Origin: Pedobacter gandavensis
Lineage (GTDB): Bacteria > Bacteroidota > Bacteroidia > Sphingobacteriales > Sphingobacteriaceae
NCBI RefSeq assembly: GCF_014172405.1
Contig: NZ_WNXC01000001.1
Coordinates: 1,240,001-1,304,000, forward strand
Direction of reading: 5' to 3'
DNA length: 64,000 nt
Part shown: one piece after another, positions 1 to 7,838 of the stretch
Layout: the number at the start of each line of letters is the position of its first letter
How positions within the stretch are numbered: position 1 is the first letter of the stretch
The notes under the pieces: model-generated
What the model was told of the DNA's origin: nothing
The model's input: only the letters and a program-made list of their open reading frames with translations
Databases searched by the model: none
Translations under genes and position numbers: made by a program

Positions 1-1575
1 GAATACCGTAAACAACTAAAACCGAAAATCCCTTTTGATGAGTTCCCTAAAGCGTTCTTTAAAAGTATTGATACATTGCCGGTTTTTATGAGTGGTTTAG
101 ACGGTGGTCTTTATTACAATTATTATCTAACTTGGTTACTCTCCTATCAGAAAACAAAATTAGGTATGGTCAATGCCGACCAGTATGGCTTCTATACTGA
201 TTTTGCAACCGCTTTGGCCTCTTTCGAAGGATTTCCCTTATATTTTTCCATTTATCAATCCTTAAAAAAAGAGCTTCACAAAAGCGAAGTGGAAAGTACA
301 GAAAGGCTGAAAAGTTATTATGAAGATTTCATCCATAATTGTGGCGATTCTACCCTTACAAATCGACTCAAAGAGATTTGGACACAAGCAAGACAATGGT
401 TGCCCGGAAATCCAAGCCCGATTAAGAAACTCTTTTTACAAGACGGAAGCGCTCTTGAGCTTGCCAAATTTAAAGGAAAGCCATTGGTATTAATTGTGAA
501 CAATAATAATCCCGATGTTTTAAAAGGCTTTATAGAGCTTATAAAAAAACAAAAAGGTAGTCAGGTTCATTTTGTTATCGCACAGAGTTTGTCCTCAGTG
601 GAGAAAAGTACCGTTGATCAAAAACTGAGGGAACTACCCAACGTCACTTATGTCGTATTAAGTGATGACGGAAACAAACAAAAGAATTTTGACCTTTATT
701 ATCTGCAGACTAAGGTATTTACATTTACTTCCGACTTTAGGGTTATATCCAGTTACTTGTTTGATGAATCACCCGATGAACATCAAGTTGTAGAGGAAAT
801 GATAAAAAATGCAATAGATTCGAGTGTAATGACCAAGGAGCAAAAGGCATCATTAATCAATACTTTAGGGTGGAGCATTTGCTCCGCTCTACTTACTTCA
901 GTAATCGTATTTTCGGTATATAGAGCAAGAATTTCCGGCCAAAAGAAGAAGACCTTACTAAAGAACAAAATCAAGGATTTAGAAATCAAAGCAATACGCT
1001 CACAGATGAACCCACATTTCATGTTCAATGCTTTAAACTCCATACAATCCCTGATTAACAATCATCAGTATAAAGAAGCTAATATTTATCTGGAGAAATT
1101 CTCCTTGCTGATGCGAAGGGTTCTGAACAATTCAGAGAAAAGCTTCGTATCACTATCAGATGAGCTAGATGCAATCACACTCTATTGCGAGCTGGAGCAG
1201 CTGCGCTTTAACTTTAAATACGAAATTGAAGTCTCTCCTGAAGTGAATACCCAATTGTTGGAAATTCCAGGTATGATCATTCAACCGCTTGTAGAAAATT
1301 CAATACTACATGGTTTGGCCCAAAAGGGAGATACAGGACGCCTTGTTATTCATATTAGTTGTGATCAGAAATACCTTAAGATTATAATCACAGACAATGG
1401 CACTGGCTTAAAAGAAAATAAAGCTGAGGGCAATAAAAGCTTTGGATTAAAGCTGGTAAAAGAACGACTAATCCTGCTCAGCGCCAATGGAAATGTAGGA
1501 AACTTACATTTAAGTAGTATTTTAGCCGAAAATGAGAACGGCGTTACTGCTGTATTAACTATTCCAATAGATTAA
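1..1575 (+). CDS. Sensor histidine kinase, LytS/His_kinase type, with degenerate thioredoxin-like sensor region (5' partial)
   Basis: The reading frame is open from base 1 with no ATG start, so the gene begins left of the window. Counting from base 1, residues about 135-260 read like a TlpA/AhpC-type thioredoxin fold (G-x-x-x-P, then 'GKPLVLIV'), but the place where CxxC should sit holds 'NNNNPD'. One membrane helix follows (about 285-308), then the His_kinase domain: 'SQMNPHFMFNALNSIQ' with the phospho-acceptor His codon at 1015-1017, the N-box 'PLVENSILHGL', 'DNGTGL' and 'SFGLKLVKERL'. This is the LytS/YehU-type kinase core. The next gene, a LytTR response regulator, overlaps by one base and is surely its partner. 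The signal sensed is unknown. The kinase call is firm; the thioredoxin-like reading is my inference from the motif pattern. Confidence 0.92.
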   Translation, partial: EYRKQLKPKIPFDEFPKAFFKSIDTLPVFMSGLDGGLYYNYYLTWLLSYQKTKLGMVNADQYGFYTDFATALASFEGFPLYFSIYQSLKKELHKSEVESTERLKSYYEDFIHNCGDSTLTNRLKEIWTQARQWLPGNPSPIKKLFLQDGSALELAKFKGKPLVLIVNNNNPDVLKGFIELIKKQKGSQVHFVIAQSLSSVEKSTVDQKLRELPNVTYVVLSDDGNKQKNFDLYYLQTKVFTFTSDFRVISSYLFDESPDEHQVVEEMIKNAIDSSVMTKEQKASLINTLGWSICSALLTSVIVFSVYRARISGQKKKTLLKNKIKDLEIKAIRSQMNPHFMFNALNSIQSLINNHQYKEANIYLEKFSLLMRRVLNNSEKSFVSLSDELDAITLYCELEQLRFNFKYEIEVSPEVNTQLLEIPGMIIQPLVENSILHGLAQKGDTGRLVIHISCDQKYLKIIITDNGTGLKENKAEGNKSFGLKLVKERLILLSANGNVGNLHLSSILAENENGVTAVLTIPID

Positions 1576-2336
1576 TGAGAATCTTAAAAGCAATATTGAT
1601 TGACGATGAATTGAAAAGCAGAATTAACTTACGTCAGTTGTTGCTGGAATATTGCCCAAATGTAGAAATCATCGCCGAAGCGGGCTCCGCTGTTGAAGCA
1701 ATTAAATTAATTAGAGAATTAAACCCTGATTTACTTTTTCTAGATATAGAAATGGGAGAAGTTTCTGGGTTCGACTTATTAAAATTATTAAATGGTCAGC
1801 AGAAATTTGAAGTTATTTTTGTTACCGCTTTTGACAAATATGGGATACAGGCAGTTAAAGCATGCGCTATAGATTACCTGCTTAAGCCGATTAATATTTT
1901 GGAACTGAGCAATGCCGTTGAAAAAGCAACACTCCAAATTAATCCCATAAAAGAAAATGAAAGGTTAAAGGAGTTGGTTGCTAATATAGACAGAGGAGAG
2001 AATGAGCAGAAAATTGCTATCCCCTTGTCTGATAAAATAGAGTTTTTAGCGATCAATAAAATCATCAGGCTCGAGGCTGAGGGCAATTACACACATATTT
2101 ATTTAGACAATAAAAAACAATATCTCGTCTGTAAAACATTAAAGGAATATCAGGAATTACTCGAAAATTATAATTTCATCAGGACACACCAGTCTCACCT
2201 GATCAACTTCCGAAAAATCTCTGCCTATGTAAAAACCGATGGTGGATACATTGCCATGGACGATGGTAGTCAGGCTCCAATATCCAGACAAAAAAGAGAT
2301 GAAGTCTTACTCAAAATCATGAAAGGAAAAGTTTAA
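1575..2336 (+). CDS. LytTR-family response regulator
   Basis: Two-domain transcriptional regulator of 253 residues. The receiver domain (about 4-120) has the acidic pair D10/D11, the phospho-acceptor D57 in 'LLFLDIEM' and the conserved lysine in 'YLLKPI'. A LytTR DNA-binding domain follows at about 150-250, with 'IRLEAEGNYTHIYL' and 'FIRTHQSHLINF' as typical landmarks. The start ATG shares one base with the kinase stop (TAATG), so the two genes are translationally coupled and form a two-component system. Its target genes cannot be read from this window. Length and architecture are normal for the AlgR/LytR family. Confidence 0.95.
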   Translation: MRILKAILIDDELKSRINLRQLLLEYCPNVEIIAEAGSAVEAIKLIRELNPDLLFLDIEMGEVSGFDLLKLLNGQQKFEVIFVTAFDKYGIQAVKACAIDYLLKPINILELSNAVEKATLQINPIKENERLKELVANIDRGENEQKIAIPLSDKIEFLAINKIIRLEAEGNYTHIYLDNKKQYLVCKTLKEYQELLENYNFIRTHQSHLINFRKISAYVKTDGGYIAMDDGSQAPISRQKRDEVLLKIMKGKV

Positions 2337-2354
2337 ATCCTCGTCTTTTTAATT

Positions 2355-3125
2355 TTATCCTTTACGCAACATCTCCGCATATCCATTAGGCAAAGGGCTA
2401 TCTTCAACCGCTTTTGCCGCTTTTTCTATATCATACTCAAAGCGGATAAACTCCACTTTAATACTATCCTTATCGGTTACCGTACTATCGGGATTGATCG
2501 TTAAGATCACATATCCACCTCTTGGATCTTTATCTTTTGGTTTCCCTACTGATCCAATATTGATTGCATGACGGAAATGATCCTTTCCATCAATGCCTGA
2601 ATTTAAAATCCGGTGGTACGGTTGATGGGTATGGCCGAAGCACAAGATATCGGCCTCTGCTTGCTCCATAATACGAAGCATACTATGCTCATCCCGATCT
2701 TCAAACAGGTATTCGTTTACTTTACGAGGACTCCCATGAACGAAAAGCACATTGCGTTTGTCATGATTTAACTGATATTCCAGTCTGATGTGTGCTGGAA
2801 GTGTTCGCAAATAGGTCCGCTGTTCCTCTTTTATAATGTCATTTGTATAAGAGATAGAAACCTTCCCCATCGCCTTTTCCTCCTCTGTTTTATAGGCACA
2901 TCCACAATCATCGCTTGACCTGCCTATCCCCCAGTCATAATTACCTGCAATGGTAGGAATACCACGTTTGCGGATCTCATCTATGACCTCATTAGGCCAG
3001 ATGTTATACCCGACTAGATCGCCCAGGCAATAAATAGCATCTGTATTCCGTGTTTCTACATCTTTAAAAAAAGCTTCCAATGCCGGCAGATTGGCATGAA
3101 TATCAGAGAAAAGTGCAATTTTCAT
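2355..3125 (-). CDS. Metallophosphoesterase (calcineurin-like, YfcE/MJ0936-type)
   Basis: Cytoplasmic phosphodiesterase or phosphatase of 256 residues with no signal peptide. The metal-binding series is complete: D8 and H10 in 'FSDIHANLPAL', D36 in 'LGDLVGY', N62 and D64 in 'GNYDWG' (Tyr replaces the usual His of GNHD), 'FVHGSPR' and 'FGHTHQPYHR'. 'INIGSVGKPKD' is typical of the small YfcE-like branch. The gene lies 47 bases behind acr3 on the same strand and could be the last gene of the arsenic operon, though that link rests on position alone. It converges on the LytTR regulator with 18 bases between the stops. The substrate is unknown. Confidence 0.9.
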   Translation of the reverse strand: MKIALFSDIHANLPALEAFFKDVETRNTDAIYCLGDLVGYNIWPNEVIDEIRKRGIPTIAGNYDWGIGRSSDDCGCAYKTEEEKAMGKVSISYTNDIIKEEQRTYLRTLPAHIRLEYQLNHDKRNVLFVHGSPRKVNEYLFEDRDEHSMLRIMEQAEADILCFGHTHQPYHRILNSGIDGKDHFRHAINIGSVGKPKDKDPRGGYVILTINPDSTVTDKDSIKVEFIRFEYDIEKAAKAVEDSPLPNGYAEMLRKG

Positions 3126-3172
3126 ATGGTTTGTTTTAAGTTTTCAATAAACAGTTGAGACGTAAATACGCA

Positions 3173-4252
3173 CTACAAAATAGTTGGCACTGGATTAAAA
3201 TATTTTTTCCTAAACCATAAAGCAAGGTTTACCAGGGCAATTAAAACGGGAACTTCTACCAAAGGTCCAATAACCCCTGCAAATGCCTGTCCGGAATTGA
3301 TCCCAAATACCCCAATTGCAACAGCGATAGCCAATTCAAAATTATTTCCAGTGGCCGTAAAAGCGATGGAAGTACTCTTCGAGTAATCTGCTCCAAAATA
3401 TCGTCCAGCAAAAAAGCTAACCACAAACATGATAGAGAAATAGATCACCAGTGGAATAGCAATCCTAAGTACATCCATAGGAATCTGAACGATTAATTCC
3501 CCTTTCAAACTAAACATCACTACGATCGTAAATAGCAATGCGATTAACGTGATTGGCGAGATGAGCGGTACAAACTTGTTTTGAAACCACTCCTCTCCCT
3601 TTAGCGCAATTAAGCCGTATCTACTTATGACTCCCATAGCGAAAGGAATACCCAAATAAATCCCCACACTTTTAGCAATTTCTGAAATGGTAATATTTAC
3701 GTCGATACTTTGGAGGCCAAAATATGGCGGAAGAACAGTAATAAAAACATAGGCAAACACGCTGTACAGCAATACTTGAAAAATACTGTTCAGGGCAATT
3801 AAACCGGCAGCGTATTCACGATTTCCTTCAGCAAGCTCATTCCAAACCACCACCATTGCGATACACCTGGCCAAACCGATTAAGATTAGACCCACCATAT
3901 ACTCCGGGTAATCCCGTAAAAAAGTAATCGCGAGGAAGAACATTAATAAGGGGCCAATTACCCAGTTGAGTATTAAAGAAACGCCTAAAACCTTAGTGTC
4001 TTTAAATACTTTACCCATCTGCTCGTATTTAACTTTTGCCAAGGGTGGGTACATCATTAAAATTAGCCCTATTGCCAATGGAATATTTGTTGTTCCACTG
4101 GAGAAAGAATTAATAAACCCCGATGATGAAGGAATAAAGAACCCTATGGATACTCCTGTAGCCATTGCCAAAAATATCCACAGGGTGAGATAACGGTCTA
4201 AAAAACTCATCTTTTTTCTTTCCGCTACTGGAGCGCAATTTGTTGCAGACAT
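3173..4252 (-). CDS. acr3: Arsenite efflux transporter ACR3
   Basis: Inner-membrane arsenite exporter of the BASS/ACR3 superfamily, 359 residues, about ten hydrophobic helices. The family hallmark is present: a cysteine within a membrane helix in '[19 protein letters not shown]', known in ACR3 to be needed for As(III) transport. '[18 protein letters not shown]' and '[19 protein letters not shown]' are further ACR3 signatures. It sits 26 bases behind the DUF6428-like gene and is co-directional with arsR, so it is probably expressed from the ArsR-controlled promoters upstream. No arsenate reductase (arsC) gene is in this cluster. Confidence 0.94.
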   Translation of the reverse strand: MSATNCAPVAERKKMSFLDRYLTLWIFLAMATGVSIGFFIPSSSGFINSFSSGTTNIPLAIGLILMMYPPLAKVKYEQMGKVFKDTKVLGVSLILNWVIGPLLMFFLAITFLRDYPEYMVGLILIGLARCIAMVVVWNELAEGNREYAAGLIALNSIFQVLLYSVFAYVFITVLPPYFGLQSIDVNITISEIAKSVGIYLGIPFAMGVISRYGLIALKGEEWFQNKFVPLISPITLIALLFTIVVMFSLKGELIVQIPMDVLRIAIPLVIYFSIMFVVSFFAGRYFGADYSKSTSIAFTATGNNFELAIAVAIGVFGINSGQAFAGVIGPLVEVPVLIALVNLALWFRKKYFNPVPTIL

Positions 4253-4278
4253 ACCTATTTATTTTATAACAACAGTAA

Positions 4279-4746
4279 TTAGCAGCAGCCTCCTCCAGGA
4301 GTGCAGACCGAGCCAGAAGCAAAATTCACCAGTTCAATTTTTTTCTTCTCTTCTGGAACACCACACTTATCCATCGCAAGACAGGCTGTTTTTTTAGGAA
4401 TTAACAGGAATTTTTTTCCATCATAACCAAGGTCATACTTACCAATGGTCTCGGCTTGATACTCTACCTCTATTTCATAATCACCCATACCTAGTACTTC
4501 TTCTGAGAGTGAAATGATACTCAATAATTTCCCTGCTTTTAAACGGTGTTCATAATCATTAGCATCCCAAATTTGGAAGTTTGCCACCTTCTCATGACGT
4601 ACAGTACCACCACAATCAATAAAGTCTTTGGTAATAATACCCACTTCAGTAACATGGAAATGCTCTGGTACCATATTTCCATTTTCTAATTGAAAATTAA
4701 CTCCTTCCGCTTTGGTTAGGATTTCTTTTATTTCTGATAGTTTCAT
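4279..4746 (-). CDS. DUF6428-like protein of the arsenic operon, Cys-rich C-terminus
   Basis: Protein of 155 residues. The ATG at 4744-4746 (MKLSEIKEILTKAEG) is preferred; an open frame reaches up to 4818, but that extension overlaps an operator-like sequence and does not look like protein. I recall this as the DUF6428 family commonly found between arsR and acr3 in Bacteroidota. The body has 'PEHFHVTEVGIITKDFIDCGG'. The C-terminal part carries several cysteines: 'TACLAMDKCG' and a tail ending 'VCTPGGGCC'. Such a tail could bind As(III) or another thiophilic ion (inference). Function is not established, but position between arsR and acr3 strongly ties it to arsenic handling. Confidence 0.85.
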   Translation of the reverse strand: MKLSEIKEILTKAEGVNFQLENGNMVPEHFHVTEVGIITKDFIDCGGTVRHEKVANFQIWDANDYEHRLKAGKLLSIISLSEEVLGMGDYEIEVEYQAETIGKYDLGYDGKKFLLIPKKTACLAMDKCGVPEEKKKIELVNFASGSVCTPGGGCC

Positions 4747-4773
4747 AACTGTTTTTTTTATATTAATTATATT

Positions 4774-4789
4774 ATTGCAATTTAACGAT
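4774..4789. promoter_or_regulatory. Second candidate ArsR operator, upstream of the DUF6428-like gene
   Basis: ATTGCAATTTAACGAT lies 28 bases upstream of the ATG at 4746. It matches the element just upstream of arsR (ATTGCAATATTACGAT, 5146-5161) at 14 of 16 positions. Its own dyad symmetry is weaker than that of the arsR copy. It probably gives the downstream genes their own arsenite-inducible promoter. Confidence 0.55.
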
Positions 4790-4808
4790 TGATAGTAGCA
4801 AAAAAAGG

Positions 4809-5138
4809 CTAACAACAAGTTGTTTCCCCTTTGTACGATCCTAAAAATGCGCCTAATTGTTTTTCTAGCAGTCTCCAGGTCGTAGGATTAATACAATAGC
4901 ATATACTCACTCCTTCTATAGTACCCTGAATGATTCCCGCATTTTTAAGTTCTTTCAAGTGTTGCGAAATGGTGGCTTGAGCCAACCCTAGTTCTTCTAC
5001 CAGATCACCACAAATACAGGTATTAGAGATGAGTATCCTTTGCAGGATAGCAATACGTGCTGGATGAGCCAAAGCTTTTAACAGCGTTGAAAGCTCATTT
5101 TGTTCCTTGGTGAATATTTCTGATTTAGTAAGTCCCAT
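4809..5138 (-). CDS. arsR: ArsR/SmtB-family arsenical-responsive repressor
   Basis: Small winged-helix repressor of 109 residues. 'LLKALAHPARIAILQRIL' opens the fold, and 'LGLAQATISQHLKELKNAGII' is the recognition helix region. The metalloid site is the CxC motif in 'NTCICGDLVEEL', matching the As(III)-binding 'CVCDL' of classical ArsR; a 'TTCC' tail adds two more cysteines. It heads a minus-strand operon with the DUF6428-like gene and acr3. A palindromic element lies 7 bases before its ATG, consistent with autorepression released by arsenite. Assignment by family is firm; specificity for arsenite rests on motif and neighbours. Confidence 0.94.
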   Translation of the reverse strand: MGLTKSEIFTKEQNELSTLLKALAHPARIAILQRILISNTCICGDLVEELGLAQATISQHLKELKNAGIIQGTIEGVSICYCINPTTWRLLEKQLGAFLGSYKGETTCC

Positions 5139-5145
5139 ATTTTAT

Positions 5146-5161
5146 ATTGCAATATTACGAT
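5146..5161. promoter_or_regulatory. Candidate ArsR operator upstream of arsR
   Basis: ATTGCAATATTACGAT is an imperfect palindrome (12 of 16 positions match its own reverse complement) immediately upstream of the arsR start. A near-copy is found upstream of the DUF6428-like gene. Recurrence at two gene starts of one ars operon is the evidence; binding is inferred. Confidence 0.65.
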
Positions 5162-5472
5162 CTATATAAATCTAATCAAAATATTTTACTCCCTAATTTA
5201 TGCCAGGTTTAGTTTTATTACCTAAAAAAGACCATTTGGCGTATTAACGAGCCCATTGCATGTAAAACCACCGAAAGGCATATTGTAGCAAAATAACAAA
5301 CCATTAAAATAATATATCCCTTAAAAAGATAAAAAAATGTATCAATATTGATAATAAACACAATATTAAATATTAAGTAAATTAAAATTATTATTATTGA
5401 AAAATATCGATCAACAAGCAGCTTATTTAAAATTAATTTTCACAATTAAATAAAACAAAGATCAGAACTATA
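5162..5472. other. AT-rich divergent intergenic region between arsR and a lipoprotein gene
   Basis: About 310 bases without a gene. It is rich in A/T runs, has no tRNA and no convincing hairpin. It must hold the arsR promoter (minus) and the promoter of the gene at 5473 (plus), but I could not fix either -7 element with confidence. Confidence 0.6.
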
Positions 5473-6051
5473 ATGAATAAATATTTAAAAATATTATTTA
5501 CCTTATCAACAATACCCACAGTCCTTTCCTGTACAAAACAAGAAGAACAACCGCTAAAAAAACCTGAGTACAAGCAGTATTTTAATGCGGAGATTAACAA
5601 TAAGTCCATACAAATTCAAAACAACCTGTTTAAGGACAGAGAAAATCTCACAGGATCATGGACTGGAGTAGGCATGAACAACAGAGATCAGATTGATATG
5701 TACACCGTAAGAGTAATTTTACCAAAAGCCCAATTCCCCAGCAATTCTGTATTGAATTTCCAGGTATTTGACATCAAAAAAAAGGCATATTACTTAAATG
5801 ACGCAGCTAAATATTTAGAACGTTTAAGCACACATATTTTCTTAGCAAAGAATTCAGGTACCGATTCTACAGTCTTGTATACCACAAACAATTTAAAAAA
5901 GCCTTTCGAGATTAAAATCACAAAATATGAATTGCTTAATGACAGTTTTGTTCCAATTGTTGGTGGAAAGTTGTATGGTGTTTTGTATAATGTAAAAAAC
6001 ATGACAGATTCTGTCACCATATACAATGGAGATTTTGAAGTCCGCTTTTAG
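5473..6051 (+). CDS. Hypothetical lipoprotein
   Basis: Protein of 192 residues that I do not recognise. The N-terminus is a lipoprotein signal peptide, 'MNKYLKILFTLSTIPTVLSC', with the acylated cysteine at position 20. The mature part, beginning TKQEEQPLKK, looks like a small all-beta domain: alternating hydrophobic strands and 'TVRVILPKAQFPSNSVLNFQVFDIK'. It resembles in style the small secreted lipoproteins of Bacteroidota given only DUF numbers. It is transcribed alone and converges on the interrupted gene at 6062-6847 with 10 bases between them. No function is proposed. Confidence 0.7.
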   Translation: MNKYLKILFTLSTIPTVLSCTKQEEQPLKKPEYKQYFNAEINNKSIQIQNNLFKDRENLTGSWTGVGMNNRDQIDMYTVRVILPKAQFPSNSVLNFQVFDIKKKAYYLNDAAKYLERLSTHIFLAKNSGTDSTVLYTTNNLKKPFEIKITKYELLNDSFVPIVGGKLYGVLYNVKNMTDSVTIYNGDFEVRF

Positions 6052-6061
6052 GCCGGAGTTC

Positions 6062-6847
6062 TTATTGCCACCACAGCTTTTGGGATACGGGTGTTTTGTT
6101 TTTGATAATTGCGGGATTTGGAGCCATATTTTTTAGTGCGATATCTAGCCAGCCATTTTTGATGTATTTTTCAGCAACATTGAACTCGCCAGCGCCGATA
6201 TCAAAGTCACAATTTGAGCTGGGCACCCGATAATCAGCCCAGTTACATTTTTTCTCGACTGTAGACTTGTAACCCCTCCACATTCCCACAAAAGCATTAT
6301 TAAAATAACCATCCGAAGCAATATTGACATCATCATAAGTCATTTTATTATTCTAGTCCACATACCATTTTGTTTTAAGGACACCATAAAAACGGCCAGC
6401 ATACTTTTGATTTTTATCTTCAAAAAACTCATAACTAGCGGTCAGCAGTCCTTGAGTTTTCATCCCTTTATCTTTAAACTCATCATCAACGCCAAAATTG
6501 GTTCTTTTAGATACTCTAATCTCCTTGATCAGGATCTTTCCATTGAAATCGCAAACATTTCCTTTAACCCATGATTTTCCTTTGATCAGGTATTCTTTTG
6601 GATTCTTCTGGTCCTTTACGACGGTCAAAATCTTAATTAAAAGTCGTTGGTGTTCATCGCCGATTATTCCATAAACCAAATTATCATCAGTCACTAGCCA
6701 AAGGTTAGCAAAATTATACCCAATGAATTGTTCGGTTCTATCCGCAGGAACCAGCGCTTCCTTATTCATGATATCCGTCCGACACAAGCTCTGCGCCCAT
6801 AGATTAGACGATAAAAAGAAGAATAGGATGGTCATTTTATATCTCAT
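6062..6847 (-). pseudogene. Secreted hypothetical protein split by an in-frame TAG
   Basis: Two open frames, 6353-6847 (164 residues with signal peptide 'MRYKMTILFFFLSSNLWAQ') and 6062-6343, lie in the same reading frame and are separated only by one TAG (6353-6355) and three sense codons before the next ATG. The protein reads smoothly across the stop: '...GVLKTKWYVD' stop 'NNKMTYDDVNIASDGYFNNAFVGMWRGY...'. The second half ('CNWADYRVP', 'DIGAGEF', 'NGW') resembles the conserved C-terminal part of a family of short secreted Bacteroidota proteins that I recall without a name. The simplest reading is a recent nonsense mutation, or a sequencing error, in one gene of about 262 codons. The first half may still be made as a truncated protein. 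Confidence 0.7.
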
Positions 6848-6926
6848 GTGATGAACGCTTTGTTATTCGAATCTCTTAATTTTACTTCGTTTTTCATTAG
6901 CCACTACTTAAAAAGATTAAATAATT

Positions 6927-7769
6927 ATGAGAGTTCTAGTTACAGGATCATCAGGACGCCTAGGTTCAGTTACCGTTGAGCACTTGAAAAACTCAGGGCA
7001 TCAAGTTATTGGGATAGACCTCATCAAACACCCATCTACAGATCATTTGATCGATATTCAAAACAAAGAAGACGTAGGAAATATCTTACAGGGGGTAGAT
7101 TTCATCGTCCATACTGCAGCGCTTCATGGTAAACATTACGACCTCAACTATTCCCGAGAAGCATTAATAGAAGTAAATATCAAGGGAACTCTTAATTTGT
7201 TAAATGCTGCTGTTAAGAATGGAATAAAGAAATTCTTATACCTGAGTACAACGTCGATATATGGCACTGCAATGCAGGATGAAAAGCAAGCCGTTTGGGT
7301 GGATGAAACCTTAACTGAACAACCCAGAGACATTTACGACATTACTAAGCAGTGCTGTGAACAACTTTGCAAAGATTTCTTTTACCGGGAAGGCTTAGCA
7401 ACAACCGTTTTTAGGGTGGCAAGATTTTTACCTGAGTCCGAAAACCTGACCATCAATCACCGGCTTTATAGAGGCCTGGACGAAAGGGATGGCGCAGAAG
7501 CAATCAGGCTGGCTTTACTCCATAATTTTGACCAATTTGAAATATTTAACATCTCCAGTGGGACTCCATTTCGAAAAGAAGACCTAGCTTTATTGAAGCA
7601 TTCTCCTTTAGAAGCTATCTTAAAATACTTTCCGGAGGCAGAAGAAATTTATAGGAAAAACAACTGGATATTCCCTAAAACCATAGACCGTGTCTATGTT
7701 TCTGAAAAAGCCAAAGCAGTCTTGGGTTATCAGCCTAAATATACGTTTGACTACCTCTTACACCAATAA
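6927..7769 (+). CDS. NAD(P)-dependent epimerase/dehydratase (extended SDR)
   Basis: Cytoplasmic oxidoreductase of 280 residues. The Rossmann nucleotide site is 'GSSGRLG' at 7-13; the catalytic pair is Y137 and K141 in 'YDITK', with the upstream serine region 'LSTTSIYG'. This is the extended short-chain dehydrogenase pattern seen in nucleotide-sugar epimerases. At 280 residues it is at the short end of the family. The substrate cannot be told from sequence. It converges on the MocR regulator at 7839, and no sugar-nucleotide genes lie nearby. Confidence 0.88.
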   Translation: MRVLVTGSSGRLGSVTVEHLKNSGHQVIGIDLIKHPSTDHLIDIQNKEDVGNILQGVDFIVHTAALHGKHYDLNYSREALIEVNIKGTLNLLNAAVKNGIKKFLYLSTTSIYGTAMQDEKQAVWVDETLTEQPRDIYDITKQCCEQLCKDFFYREGLATTVFRVARFLPESENLTINHRLYRGLDERDGAEAIRLALLHNFDQFEIFNISSGTPFRKEDLALLKHSPLEAILKYFPEAEEIYRKNNWIFPKTIDRVYVSEKAKAVLGYQPKYTFDYLLHQ

Positions 7770-7838
7770 TCTTCAAATCAGCAAAACCTATAACTACAGA
7801 AATTATCAGTTTTTGGTGATAAAATCGCGGACAAGGCA

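Noticed and set aside
4747-4818. N-terminal extension of the DUF6428-like protein
   Set aside because: It would translate the operator-like region into an atypical sequence; the internal ATG at 4746 fits the family better.
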